Assembly (NCBI GenBank): GCA_036971715.1
Contig: JAVHJL010000005.1
Coordinates: forward strand, 1,240,001 to 1,304,000
Origin: Arthrobotrys musiformis
Taxonomy: Eukaryota; Ascomycota; Orbiliomycetes; Orbiliales; Orbiliaceae
Reading direction: 5' to 3'
DNA: 64,000 nt
The position numbers and the translations under genes are program-made. Below are positions 47,489 through 58,534 of the stretch, in pieces; within the stretch, counting starts at the first letter, position 1; each line of letters opens with the position of its first letter. The notes beneath the pieces are model-generated. The model was not told where the DNA came from, did not search any database, and saw only the letters and a list, made by a program, of their open reading frames with translations.

Positions 47489-49157
47489 ATGGCGGACTCA
47501 GTCGGTACGAAAACCACCTTGTCTATATACATTGCATCGAATACTAACCGTCCGACCTCCCTTTCGTGCAGACCGAGTATTCGTCCATGCCCTCAACACC
47601 GTCAAAAAGTTACCGAGGTCGGGGTCCTCGCGGCCACCGCCAGAGGACAGGTTGAAGCTTTATGGATTATATAAGCAGTCAATGGGTGCGGATGGCCCTT
47701 TCTACTATTTCTCGTCACAATCACGATTTATCGATACCGAGCAAGGCTTGAGGGAGAACTAACATCGGGGTTTACTATCAATAGAGGGGGACGTCGATGG
47801 CGTTATGCCACGGCCTACGGGGCTAAGTGATGAGGAGGTCGCAGAAGCCAGAAAGTGGTATGTGATATCTCATGGCGGAGGGGACAGAATCTCCACTCTT
47901 ATCATCAGAGTGATATCAAACTAAACTGTGGATCCATCACACTAGGGACTCATGGCACGAACAAAAGGGTCTTTCGAAGACCGAAGCCAAACGGCGATAT
48001 ATCACAACATTGATAGATGTATGAGCTACCCCCCACCGCCACCCCATGCTATCCTGCCAGCTGTTCTACCCCTCAAGCACCTTCCCTAACGAGAATATCA
48101 AATCACCTGGTCACAGGCAATGCACCGCTTCGCCGTCACAACTCCAGATGCCAAAGAACTCGTCGCGGAACTCGAATTCGTATGGGACCAAATCAAATCC
48201 AACCAAACTTCCTCTTCCTCCTCCACCACCGCAGCCCCACAGCACCCCCAACAGCAAGCCCTCCTGTCATCCGCCGCCACCACCCCGAGAAGACAACTCT
48301 CCAGCGGCCTCTCACACTCCCAAAACATCTCCGCAGCAGGCCTGCAAATCCTCCCACCCATGAGCCCCCCCGAGGACGGCAGACGACTCATAAACATCCC
48401 ACCGATAGGCATGGGCGTCCAAACCGACTCCGAAGAAACCGGAAACCGCCCAGACACCGGTGACGACGACGAAGATGAAGACGAGCACTACGAAACAATG
48501 GACGAATTCGACGAAAACGGCCTCCCAAAAGTAACCGTCATCAACGAACCATCCGATCTCCTCCAAGGCAGCACAAGCAATCTACTCCGCAGCATCACCA
48601 TCCAAAACACAGGTGGAGGAGTAAGCAGCAGCGTGGAATCAGACATCCTCCGTCAGAAAAAACAACATACGAAACACTTAAGCTCCTCACAATTCACCAC
48701 CACCAAAAAATCACTGGCGGCATTATCATCAACCGGATCCATGCCCCATCCGACCTCCCACCCGCAGCAACAGCCTACGAACGGACAATCATCCCGTGAG
48801 AACGCACACTACACCCGTTGGAAACACCGTGTCGAAGTAGCACTTACAAAGATGACGGCGGAGGTCGCAGCATTGAGGGAACAGCTGGATGTCGCCAGGA
48901 ACCTAAACGGTAATATGAACCTATCGAGGGGACGACTGGGTTGGTTGAGAAGGTGGATCGGTTGGGGCGTATGGACCGTATTAAAGCACATCGTCATCGA
49001 TGCGATCATACTAGGCGTCCTAGTCGTATGGATGAGGAAAAGAGGAGACAAAAGAGTCGAAGGCGTATTAGGTCTCCTCGGCGGATTCATCAGTGAAAGA
49101 CTAAGATTAAAGAAACCAGACGTGGGAGATGTGGGAAGAACATTCGTCATTGCATAG
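47489..49157 (+). CDS. Acyl-CoA-binding-domain protein with C-terminal membrane anchor (ACBD5/Atg37 type), apparent one-base frameshift
   Basis: ACBD5 and yeast Atg37 are peroxisomal membrane proteins that bind long-chain acyl-CoA and act in peroxisome function and turnover. Five exons are inferred: 47489..47504, 47572..47685, 47786..47857, 47946..48018 and 48117..49157. The acyl-CoA-binding domain is read from RVFVHALNTVKKLP, PPEDRLKLYGLYKQSM, EGDVDGVMPRPTG and SWHEQKGLSKTEAKRRYITTLIDAMHRFA. In the third exon the frame encoding GDVDGVMPRPT runs into TAA at 47824-47826, while the frame needed for LSDEEVAEARKW is shifted by one base at about 47817-47823, so one base appears missing. The C-terminal 347 residues are intact: disordered acidic middle, coiled coil (VEVALTKMTAEVAALREQL) and one membrane segment (LKHIVIDAIILGVLVVWM) before a basic tail. 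An assembly error is as likely as a real mutation. Confidence 0.82.
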
Positions 49158-49760
49158 AACACATAGACCGCCCCCAATCCAAGGGGGCAATAGAACCGCG
49201 GGGGATGAAATACTGTACGATCAAAAAAAAACGGGAGGTAATATGGTTCTTAACATTTATTTTTTGGTATAATATTATTTTTTTTGGCTATGAACTTTTT
49301 GGGGGATATGACAAACTTTTTCCGTCTGATAGACTGGAACCGAATTGTATACACGATACTGCTGTGCTTTTTTGTTTAGCATTTGTTCTACCCTCCCCTC
49401 GTTGTTTATATACTTTGTTTTATAACTGCTTGTCCTTTTTTGTTCGTTAGAGCGGGTGGAAGTTAAGGGCGGCATTGACATCAGGACTTAGGAATTTAGC
49501 CAGCACAGCGTTCTCGATGGTCCTATCATCATTCTTTCTTGGATATATAATATATTCTTTCCTCTCACGCCTACCTTGGCTCCAGATCTAGACCATTCAA
49601 GATCTGAAATGAAACGGGGTAATAAGATCATTGATATCTTAAATTCGTTTCTAGATGCATGATTAAATATATATAGTACACGCTATAATGCAGAAAGGAA
49701 AAACCTATGTCCTCGTCCGTCCACAGGATCCAAATCAAAGAGCTGTCCCTAAAAAGAAAA
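49158..49760. other. Intergenic region between convergent genes
   Basis: This holds the 3' UTRs of the ACBP and PAF1 genes and is T-rich at 49250-49290. No gene is supported. Confidence 0.5.
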
Positions 49761-51420
49761 CTATGCGGAGGGGGCGGTGGCAATAGAAGGGGTATCCGTT
49801 GATAGAGATTCAATGGTAGTGTCAGATTCCGGGCTGCGACTGGCTTTCCGCGTACCAGGCAAGTCACTCGATGGCCCCCAGTCAGGGGTAGGTGCCTCCG
49901 CGGGGGGTGATGTATGTTCGACCGGCGGAGGGGTTTCGGCAAACCCTTGGCTTGAGGCATCCCCCTCCGATCGAACCCTACCCTTCTTTCTACTCGGCCC
50001 GGGACTAGAACTAAGATCTATAACTTCAACCGGTCTCTTCCTCTTCCTCACAACAACCCCCATCCCATTCATCCGGCTAAATTTAGGGAACATGTGGCCA
50101 TGGCGTAGAGGCAGTTGTCGCTGAAGAGGGGGACCCTACTCCCCCTCCGTCAACAACCCGACCTGCTCTTGTATTCGCTCATCTTCTTCCGGCAACAAGT
50201 CTCTAAACTTCACCTCCGCGATATCAGCCTTATTCGCCTCGCTATCATCCACATCCTTCGTCCTCATCGGTCTCAAAATATTCCTCTGGAAAATCGGCGA
50301 AAAGAATGCACCCTTGCGTTGGTCGTCTTCGCCTTTACCCCCGCGCATCACGAGGACGACTTCACGATAGGTATCTTTCATCACCTCCGGCGGGACGACG
50401 TATTCATACGCTCTGAGGCGTTTGAAACGGTAGAATTTACGGCCTTCGGCTGAAGTGTGGGTGTAGTCATCGTTCGAAGTGTCGACATCATCATACTTTC
50501 GTTTCACTGCCCCGGAGACACCCTTGCCGTCTGGTAGGTAGTAGTGAAACTTCGAGTCTTCCGGTGCGCCATCGTCGTTCCAAGGTCGAAGGAGAGCGTA
50601 ATCTAGCCCGGGATCTCGGGTGTTGGATTGAGCAACTGGGTTTGTGGATAGTTTGACGATAACGTAGCCGAGGCCGTCCGGGTGGGCATCGAGATCAGGG
50701 AGTACCGGCCATGAGTTTACGGCCCTCAGGTGGGACTTCGTAGGATGTTTTGGCAATGCCCAGGTTTTGCCTGATGGCGGATTGGCAACATCGAAGCCCT
50801 TGATGACGGCTTGCAACATGGCAACAGGATCATTGGTGGGGTTTTTGATGGTGCGTTTTGCATGTTTTGTGATGCTGTCGATGAGTTCGCGGGAAGTTGT
50901 AGATTGGAAAGTGGAGCGTGAGGCCTCGTTGGCAATATATTCTGTACGACGGAGGAAGGATACACCGGCTTTGGCATGGCTGGGTTTTCCGAGGGCGGAG
51001 ATGGGACGTAGTAGAAGTTGGTCGCTTGGGTGGACTTTTGGCGGGGGGTCTGGGGCTCTGAGGGCGGCATAGGCGACTAGATGACGATATTAGCGCTTAA
51101 TAAAAACTCAATTATATACTTTGGCCATTCATACGTGGGAGTTGAGATGAGAACACATCCGGGCCGAACGGTAATAAGTCGATTGGCATTCCTAACTCCG
51201 AGTCGACTTCTATATTGAGAGGCTGTTCTCGCACCAGCCTCGAGGCGAAATTGGCACTTGTATACTCTGTTGCAGCATTATTAGGGATCTCGAGGAGCTT
51301 TGGAGGCTGCGGAGGGGCTGGAAGGTGGTTTTGGTATCGTATTCTGGTGATGAAGTCTTGGTGATATTTGCGCTCCTGGCCGCTGGGCCTCCCCGATGAG
51401 GAGGTGGGCCTCGATGCCAT
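49761..51420 (-). CDS. PAF1: PAF1, RNA polymerase II-associated factor 1, with a possible spliced or read-through C-terminal tail
   Basis: PAF1 is a scaffold subunit of the Paf1 complex, which travels with elongating RNA polymerase II and promotes histone H2B ubiquitination and H3K4/K36 methylation. The core reading is 51420..51135 joined to 51076..50136, giving 408 residues. Family motifs are KYHQDFITRIRYQNHLP at residues 18-34, PPKLLEIP, HPSDQLLLRP, and the later YEYVVPPEVMKDTYREVVLV and RNILRP. The first stop is TAG at 50138-50136. The same frame then stays open for 125 codons to 49761 and encodes a Ser/Pro-rich tail with nuclear-signal-like RKRKRP and PSRKKGRVR. Removing a 63-base intron (50139..50077, GTAGGG to TTTAG) deletes the stop in phase and gives 512 residues. 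The intron lacks a good branch site, so the coordinates include the tail as the longer option. The gene diverges from epsilon-COP. Confidence 0.88.
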
Positions 51421-51782
51421 TGCGAGGTCGAGATGACCAAAAGAAGCGGAACGGCGTGCAGACGAAGGGAGATCACGTCGCTATGAATCGACGAGGTCTA
51501 ATGATATGATGGTGGTGGTGATGGGTGGTTGGAGGCTGGATGGTGGGCGATGGTTGATGGTATTGATTGAGGCAAGGATGAAGTTGGAATTGGTGCAAGC
51601 GGAACGCGACTTTGGGGCGCTGGGGATTCCTTGGCGTCGGCAACTCAAAGCTGGCTTCAAGCTCCAACGACAACATCGAGCTTCGTATTACCACATCACC
51701 AGTCGCGGATTTCAGGCACTTGGACGCAATACCATACGACCATATTTCGGAGGTTAACATATTCGCCTTATAAAAACTCACA
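51421..51782. promoter_or_regulatory. Shared divergent promoter of PAF1 and epsilon-COP
   Basis: The 362 bases between the two start codons must hold both promoters. A GGT/GAT-rich block on the + strand lies at 51505-51560. No factor site was assigned. Confidence 0.5.
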
Positions 51783-52972
51783 ATGGATCCATTCTCGGGC
51801 GAAGGAGGTACGGTTATCGACGCTCGGGGACTGAGCTAGCACCCATAGTTAACTTGTGGTTATGAGCTGGACTAACGATTGATAGAGCTTCTCAACATCC
51901 ACAATGCCTTCTTCCAAGTACGCCCCAAACCATATCTTAGTCGCCCATACTGTAACTAACTTGGAGACAGGGCCAATACGATAAAGTCGTCGAATTCGAC
52001 ACCAAACCCCTTTCCGCGAGCAACCAACTCCCCGCCAGAATCTTCCAGCTCCGAGCTCGGATAGCCCAGGGCGAATTCGAAGAGGTGCTTGCAGAACTGG
52101 AGGGGGAAGATGAGCCGGAGCTCGCAGCCGTCAGGGCCCTTGCTAAGTTCAATACGGAGGAGTTGGAAACTGCGATTGAAGAGATCGAGGAGCTGGCGAA
52201 GTCATCAGTGGATAATCCGACAGTACAGGTTATCGGCGGTATCGTACTACAAAGGGCAGGGAAGACAGACGAAGCTTTGGAGCTTCTAAGCCAACATCAA
52301 GGGAATCTCGAGGCGTATGTCGATCCTTGTGCCTAGAGAAAAGACACAGCGGACGCTAATATAGCATTTAGTGTCTCAATCATTGTTCAGATCAGATTAG
52401 CCCAGAACAGGACGGACCTCGCGATCAAGGAAGTCACAGCAGCGAAGAAGTGGGCACAAGACAGCCTTGTCGTCAATATCGCGGAGGCCTGGGTCGGACT
52501 AAGAGCGGTATGAGAGCTACCTTTTCGGAATGTCAGGGGATGTTACTTATGAAATTGCAACTTTAGGGTGGCGACAAATACCAGCAGTCGTATTACGTCT
52601 TCGAGGAATTGGCACAAGCTCCATCTACATCAAGCACAAGGTCGCTGGTCGGCCAGGCGATCGCGGAACTACATCTCGGCAGGCTACCAGAAGCGGAAGT
52701 TGCTCTTCAACAGGCCCTCACGAAGGATAAGGGCGACATCGCGGCCCTAGCTAACAAGATCGTATTGACCGCATTGACTGGTGGCGATACTACAGCAGAT
52801 CTAAGGTACGATACCACAATCCCAGTAATCAGTGGACAGCTGTACTAACGATTGCTCAAACAGTGCTCTCGAGGCACAAGATCCTAGCCACGCAATGGTC
52901 CTGGACATTGCAGAGAAGAATGACCTATTCGAAAAGGCGGCCGCAAAGTACAGTGCCAAGGTGTCCGCCTAG
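51783..52972 (+). CDS. SEC28: Coatomer subunit epsilon (epsilon-COP)
   Basis: Epsilon-COP stabilises alpha-COP in the COPI coat that carries retrograde Golgi-to-ER vesicles. Six exons join in phase: 51783..51807, 51886..51917, 51971..52314, 52372..52507, 52567..52805 and 52864..52972, giving 294 residues, the usual length. Family landmarks are ELLNIHNAFFQGQYDKVVEF at residues 9-28, the TPR-type helical repeats through GGIVLQRAGKTDEALELL, KKWAQDSLVVNIAEAWVGL, YYVFEELAQ, GQAIAELHLGRLPEAEVALQ and the C-terminal DPSHAMVLDIAEKNDLFEKA. The first two exons are short (25 and 32 bases). The stop at 52972 is only 74 bases from the stop of the convergent BolA gene, so the two 3' UTRs must overlap or be very short. 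Confidence 0.93.
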
Positions 52973-53046
52973 TCCTATAGATGGTGCCCTTTTTGCTTCG
53001 AAAAGTATGTCTATAGTTAGTAATTCAAAGATTACATAATTCGATC

Positions 53047-53601
53047 TCAGGATTGCAGATTAATCCTCCGTTGTTCGTCCCTCTCAGCCTTTTCTTCTGC
53101 TTTTGCGATTTTATAAGCTGCCTGCTCGCCTGCCTCCTTGGGAGTCCGTGTCTTTAACTGGAGAGCATGAATGCCGCCCTCTTCACTCATTTCCTCTTTC
53201 AAGAGGGCGTATATGCTTCTGTGACGGGCCATTTGAGTCTGTTTCTCGAAGGCCTCCGAAACAATCTCTAGTCTACGAGAAAGATTAGAATGAATCCTTA
53301 TATTTAAATAGTAGATATTCACCAAACTTCAAAACAAAAAATCATACCTGAAATGAGTTTCCTTGGAGGTAACACCCTGCATGGGAGCATGGTGGGCGTG
53401 TTTGTGGGAGTCATTGAAGATTTGCAGATATATCGGGTTGAAAGTCTCAGTGATCTATCAACCGGCGCAGCCGAACCTCTTAGCTTAGATCCATTCCAAT
53501 TTTTCCTCTGCGTCTCAGATCTCTGCAAACTTTTGGAAAGGAGGGAAACGAACCTTTCGACGGATGAGATCCTCCATCGGAGTCGGCGATGCGGCTGCCA
53601 T
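53047..53601 (-). CDS. BolA-like protein
   Basis: BolA-family proteins work with monothiol glutaredoxins in iron-sulfur cluster handling in mitochondria or cytosol. Three minus-strand exons join in phase: 53601..53554, 53454..53348 and 53272..53047, giving 126 residues. The BolA fold is read from MEDLIRRKITETFNPIYLQI, FNDSHKHAHHAPMQG with the conserved histidines near residues 33-37, KETHFRLEIVSEAF, QTQMARHRSIYALLKEEM and GGIHALQLKTRTP. A charged Lys/Glu helix follows (YKIAKAEEKAERDEQRR), a little longer than in minimal BolA proteins. The HAHHAPM motif resembles the BOL1-like mitochondrial group, but no presequence is evident in the 12 residues before the domain, so the location is unresolved. 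Confidence 0.9.
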
Positions 53602-54509
53602 GGTTGAGAGCAGCCTGCGAAGCCTGATCATAACGGTTGTGATATTGGTTTGTCAATGAAAACCACCCCAAGTTGTCGAAAGAGCCTGAGCCAATGCAAT
53701 TGTATGCAATGTTCGGCTGGATAGCAAGCGTTATTAGATTCCCTGTTGTTCCTGAAGCTGGTTTGTCAGTCCTGCGGGTCCGGTTGGCGGCTCGCCAAGC
53801 ACAGAAGAATGCTGTCGTACACGTGATATAACACAAACCTCCTGTGTTATTTTGGACCCGACCTATCCGAGTGGACTGTTACCGCGAATTCACCTGGCCG
53901 CATGCAGGCATGCAGATGTATGCCAGATTAACTACAGGCAAGTTCGGATTCACGAAAAGATTTCGAACAAATAACAAGATGGCAAAACGCCTTTCCGTCT
54001 TTCGCTTATAGTTCTGACCGTTATACGTTCCAAGGCTCCTCTGAAAACCGGGTACATTGTTATTACACGCTGGGAATTTGTATAAAATGCTGTCGGGTGG
54101 GTACAATTGTTACAACCTGGTAGCCGGATGGGTTATACAACAGTTGGCTGGTTTATTATAATATCCACTCCGCCCTCGAAACAGAATAACCCCGCAGAAG
54201 GATGTGTCAGACTTTGTGTTCTTTGGGGAGTAACGTTGTCAGCACATGGTGTGCACATTGTATGGTTAGCTAACTAAATCCCTTGCTCTCTGAATCAATG
54301 GACGGATTTGGATCGTGTGCATGTTATAAAAGTGCTTCTGTGCGGCTCCTTAAAAAATTGTGAATTCTTTTCATGGATTAGAAATTCTGGAATCCCAGTT
54401 ATTATTATTTTCTATCCCCTTAAGACCCAGCATTCCGGCTGCGATACCGTTCAAGCCTCCTAATCTGCCTCTATTCTCGCTGGCGTTTCTATTTTATTTT
54501 TGTGTAACA
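53602..54509. other. Intergenic region between the divergent BolA and F-box genes
   Basis: No gene is supported. It holds both promoters. The frame before ATG 54510 is open for 50 codons but has no ATG. Confidence 0.45.
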
Positions 54510-56029
54510 ATGACCGCTTTCAAATTCTTTACAAAATTGACACCAAAATCGTTGAATCTAAAATCCAAGGGCAAAAACAAACAATCCAACTCTACGGTAG
54601 CACCGAAGGAACATGTACGCCGAACGTTGCAATTACCACCGGGGAGGAGCATATTTGATGTATTCCCGAACGAAATCATCATTGCGATTATTGAGCATAT
54701 GCCGGTGAGGGATAAGGATAGTTTTTCTCGATGCTCGACGCTTTGTTATGAACTATCCTTTCCGCTGCGTAGGAGTCTTGTTCTTATGCCGGAGTCGATT
54801 GAGAAGTTTCGGGATGGGGGTGTGTGTCAGCATCTTCGTGGGCTTATTCAGTAAGTTGTAAATTGGAATATATGCGTTATTGATATTAATATAGGATCGT
54901 GATGATATACAGATCGATAAGATTCGGAGACACTTGGGTCAGAGACATCAGACAAATGCCCCGCGCCAACGACATCGACGAAACCTTTCGAGATATCGAA
55001 CTCGATTTTGACGCCCTAGTCTCAAAGATTCGAAGTTTTACCGCTGCATTGGAGCCTTTCCCTAACGCCCAGGAGCTTTATATATCGTACATGGCACCCC
55101 ATAACTGCGAGTTTAATATATACACCGCCATACTTCGCGGTATGATCGGACTGCCTATATGCAATAGCCTCCAACGGCTGGAGTTCCAAATCACCAGGGA
55201 ACGGAATATTCGCAAGTTGACACATTATTGGTGTGCTACCGACTGGGTCCCCCCCGCGGACCCTTCGTACTCGGACTTCTACTCAAAGCTATCAGCAGAA
55301 AACCAAGAGTTTCTGGGAAAAGAACAAAACAATTTTACAATAAGCAAGAATATGGGCGAAATGGTACCCAAGTTTCCGGCATTGACGGAAGCGAGGATTG
55401 TAGCGCATAATTTACCCATGCCGATGGAAGAATTTGGAGACTCGCGGTTTGAGAAGACGGGGTTTTACTACCTCCCGCTCGCGTTCGCGCCCAAACTCGA
55501 GAAATTGAGGGTGGAGACGGAGCGGTGTCAAGTTCAGGGCTACGAGGGGAAAGGGTGGTTCGATCACCGGCTCCTCGGTGATGTGTTATCAAGGATTAAA
55601 GAACTTAGGATTGTGAATTCTCATTTGGAGAAAGAGGATATTAGGAATATTGTAGGACGGTTCCCGTGCTTACGACATTTGGATTTTCAAACCATTGAGC
55701 GTATTCCTCTTTTTCTAATGATAGAGGACTACGCTCCGATTGGGAAGTTGAGGGATTTGGAATATGTGAGGTTACCGTGGCCGTGTCCTCGCAGGTCTGG
55801 TTCGATACCCGCTGAAGTTATGAAGAAATGGGTGAACGGAATGCTCGATGGTGGATTAGACCGTCTTCAAACAGTAGAGCTGCCGGGGAGTAGGTATAAT
55901 GCCAGTAGATACGAAAGGACTGATATTGACCTTCGGTTTTTGGTGCAGAGGACGGAAAAGAGTTGCATGTTGGATATGTCCGGGGCGACGACTAAAGCGG
56001 CGTATGCTGACGATAAGGGCCGCTATTAG
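54510..56029 (+). CDS. F-box-like protein, tandem copy 1
   Basis: Two exons, 54510..54850 and 54913..56029, join in phase 2 (62-base intron) to give 485 residues. After a basic N-terminus, residues 48-90 match an F-box: IFDVFPNEIIIAIIEHMPVR, then DSFSRCSTLCYELSFPLR. F-box proteins link substrates to SKP1-cullin ubiquitin ligases, so a substrate-adaptor role is inferred. The C-terminal 390 residues have irregular leucine-rich stretches (KLEKLRVETERC, RIKELRIVNSHL, CLRHLDFQTIERI), as in many fungal F-box proteins. Copy 2 follows 350 bases downstream with the same exon layout and the same intron phase, so the pair arose by tandem duplication. The substrate is unknown. Confidence 0.82.
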
Positions 56030-56379
56030 CAGTTTTGTAGATATCATATGTTTTATAGAACGTTCTGTCCAGGCTGCTAGGCCTATGTCTTCATTATCCT
56101 CGTTCATGATCAACTTCTTTCGATGTAAATAGTTCAAACTTTGACGTTTCCATAGAGGCTATAAATGTATCTCTAGATCTCTTTGGTCTAGTTCCAAGTA
56201 TCGCTTGTGGTTAAGGTATGGCGTGCCGAGCTGGTTGCTGTTTGCCCAGCTCATAGCTCACCCCTGCCAGACTCCAACTTAACTATCAATCCGCACGCAC
56301 GGTGCTGGCCAGGCGGCGGCCCTTGGATAACTGCCTTATCACGTATCGTATCGATATATCGTATCTTCATCTGTTACAA
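56030..56379. other. Spacer between the two F-box-like copies
   Basis: These 350 bases hold the 3' UTR of copy 1 and the promoter of copy 2. No gene is seen. Confidence 0.5.
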
Positions 56380-58040
56380 ATGGAACCCAGGAAAAGCATA
56401 CTCAATGTGCTCCCAGTCGAAATCACTATCTTGATCGCCAAGTACATGACGCATAGCGCCCGCGATAACTTCTCTCGATGTTCAGTACTTTGTTATCAGC
56501 TTTGCTTTCAACTGCGGCTCGGGCCCGAGATCATTCTGACCCCGGATTCGATCTCGCTATTCAAGGATGGCGGCATTTGTGAACCAGTTCGCGGATCTGT
56601 CCGGTAACTTTATTCCTCCACTACTTACTTTTAGCCTACGGGGGGTTTTTTTATAGTGTTATATATATTTCTATATTTGAGTAACGATTGTAGCTCACTA
56701 ATTGTATTCGCATCGGGTATATATATAGGTCCATACGATTTCTAAGTCCGTATTTCGTAGACGAAAAGATCCGACACAAAGGCCATGTCGTGAATTTTGC
56801 GGACCTCCCGGACTACAGTTTCGAGCATTTCATCACGCATATCAGGACTCTTACCTCTTTTTTGGGTCTCTTTCCGAATATACATGAGCTGTATATATAC
56901 TACCACGTGCCGCTGGCGTGTGAGTTTAATGTCTACGCCGCGATACTCAAGAGGATATGCACGAGCGCCCGTCCGACGCGGAATACCCTCCGCCACCTCG
57001 AAATCCAATTCCACAAGAACTCGGCACCGAATATCGATGGTCCGTTTGCGTATATACTCCGCGGGCTGGTGACGGCGATATACTGGCTTTTCTCGTGGAA
57101 TAAGAGCACCGCCTCTCCGGCTCCTGTTAGTTATCAAGATCTTTACTCCGCGCTTTCGTTGGAAAACCAGGCGTTTCTGGGGAAGAAGGAGATTAAAGAG
57201 GGTGAGGTTAAGGAGTTTGGGCATAAGTTATCGTCACTTCGGACGGCTACGGTTTGGGCTCATAGATCGGCTACGCTGCTGGATGAAGATGAGATGGGGA
57301 TTTTGGAACGAACGAGGTTTTATTCTGCGTCGCTTGCTACGGCGGCGAAGTTGGATACACTGTATGTGAGGAATGAAGTTGTGAGGGAATTTCAGGATAA
57401 ATTTGAGGCTTGTCAGATCGAGCAGATTGATGAAGCGGTTGGGGGGAAGTTTTGTGATGAGGTGTCGTTGATTGAGTACCTGGGTGTCACGCATGTACGG
57501 CCGGGGATAGAGGAGGATAAGGTTAAGAAGTCGTTTCAGAGGAGGTTTGGATTGCAGTTTGCATTTCATTTGGATTCGGAGATGTTGCAGTCTCATGCTG
57601 GTCATGGTTCACTTACGGGGGAAGGTCTGATGGAGCAAGATGGTGGTTTGGATGGGAGCGTCAGGATTAAGAAATTGGGAAGGTCAATTGCTCCGAAGGC
57701 ATTGAAGGGCGTTATGAATAGTCTATCTGGGATCGTACCGGATAATATTTCCATGGTTGAAGTCGAAGGAGTGAGGTTTCGAGAAGGGCACTCCGGTCTC
57801 ATGCGCACCTTCTTTTCGGTGCAAAGAACAACGGAGAAGACTGATGGTGGGGAAAGATATGGGATGAAAGTGAGAGGGGCGACTTCACCGGAGAAGTATT
57901 ATGGATATCGGGCTCGGTATAGGGATCCGGATTATATTGAGAATCCGGCTGCTTACGTCTGCCGTGTCGTGATTATCTGCGGTTTGATAGTGGTGTTGAG
58001 CAAGGTTGTGAGTATTCGGCTAGAGACTTATTTTATGTAG
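56380..58040 (+). CDS. F-box-like protein, tandem copy 2, with a C-terminal membrane segment
   Basis: Two exons, 56380..56603 and 56729..58040, join in phase 2 at the same protein position as in copy 1, giving 511 residues. The F-box lies at the very N-terminus: ILNVLPVEITILIAKYMTHS, then DNFSRCSVLCYQLCFQLR. Parallel blocks with copy 1 continue through the splice (RSIRF) and PNIHELYIYYHVPLACEFNVYAAIL, and then SFYSALSLENQ-like sequence (read as DLYSALSLENQAFLGK). Divergence is high, so the duplication is old or evolving quickly. Unlike copy 1, the end carries a hydrophobic stretch (VCRVVIICGLIVVLSKVVSI, about residues 484-503), which would anchor the protein in a membrane with the F-box facing the cytosol. 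The 125-base intron contains TATATA runs. Confidence 0.78.
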
Positions 58041-58534
58041 ATTTTACTCTCAAGGCGATTGGTCATATTGAGTTTACATTTGGATAAACAAATAAATTGA
58101 ATCTTGAAATAATCCTCAATCTCGAGTGCAAGATTGTTCTGTAGTAAAAATGGTGCTCTTGGTGGCGGTTGTTCTAGACTTCAGGTTGATATCATTCAAT
58201 TCAGAGACTGGTTTGGATGCTGGGTCAGGCCGCCCATGCCTGCATGACCAGGCGTTGGTGGTGGTGGGGACTGGCCAGCGCTGGCCTGCGCGCCGCACCC
58301 AATTCCAACGGGGCATAAAACAACATCCAAATCCAAACATCGAATTCAACCTCTTCTTGTCTCGACAAGGCCGGGATTCTCAACTCAAGCTCTTGAAGGA
58401 GTGTAAAAGTTTTATCTTTACGTGAGATAAATTCGATGCTAGCATGTTATTCATAAATCGATCGAACCGCCATTTATAACGTGGGAGATTCGAAGAAGTA
58501 GCTCGCTGCTACTCCACGTGCACACACGCCAACT
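58041..58534. promoter_or_regulatory. Promoter region of the GCP4-like gene
   Basis: No gene is supported in these 494 bases. A 99-codon frame at 58126-58425 has no recognisable features. The region holds the 3' UTR of F-box copy 2 and the GCP4 promoter. Confidence 0.4.

Noticed and set aside
48017..48463. Plus-strand frame of 148 codons rich in Pro, His and Arg
   Set aside because: It is a frame shadow of the disordered region of the ACBP gene.
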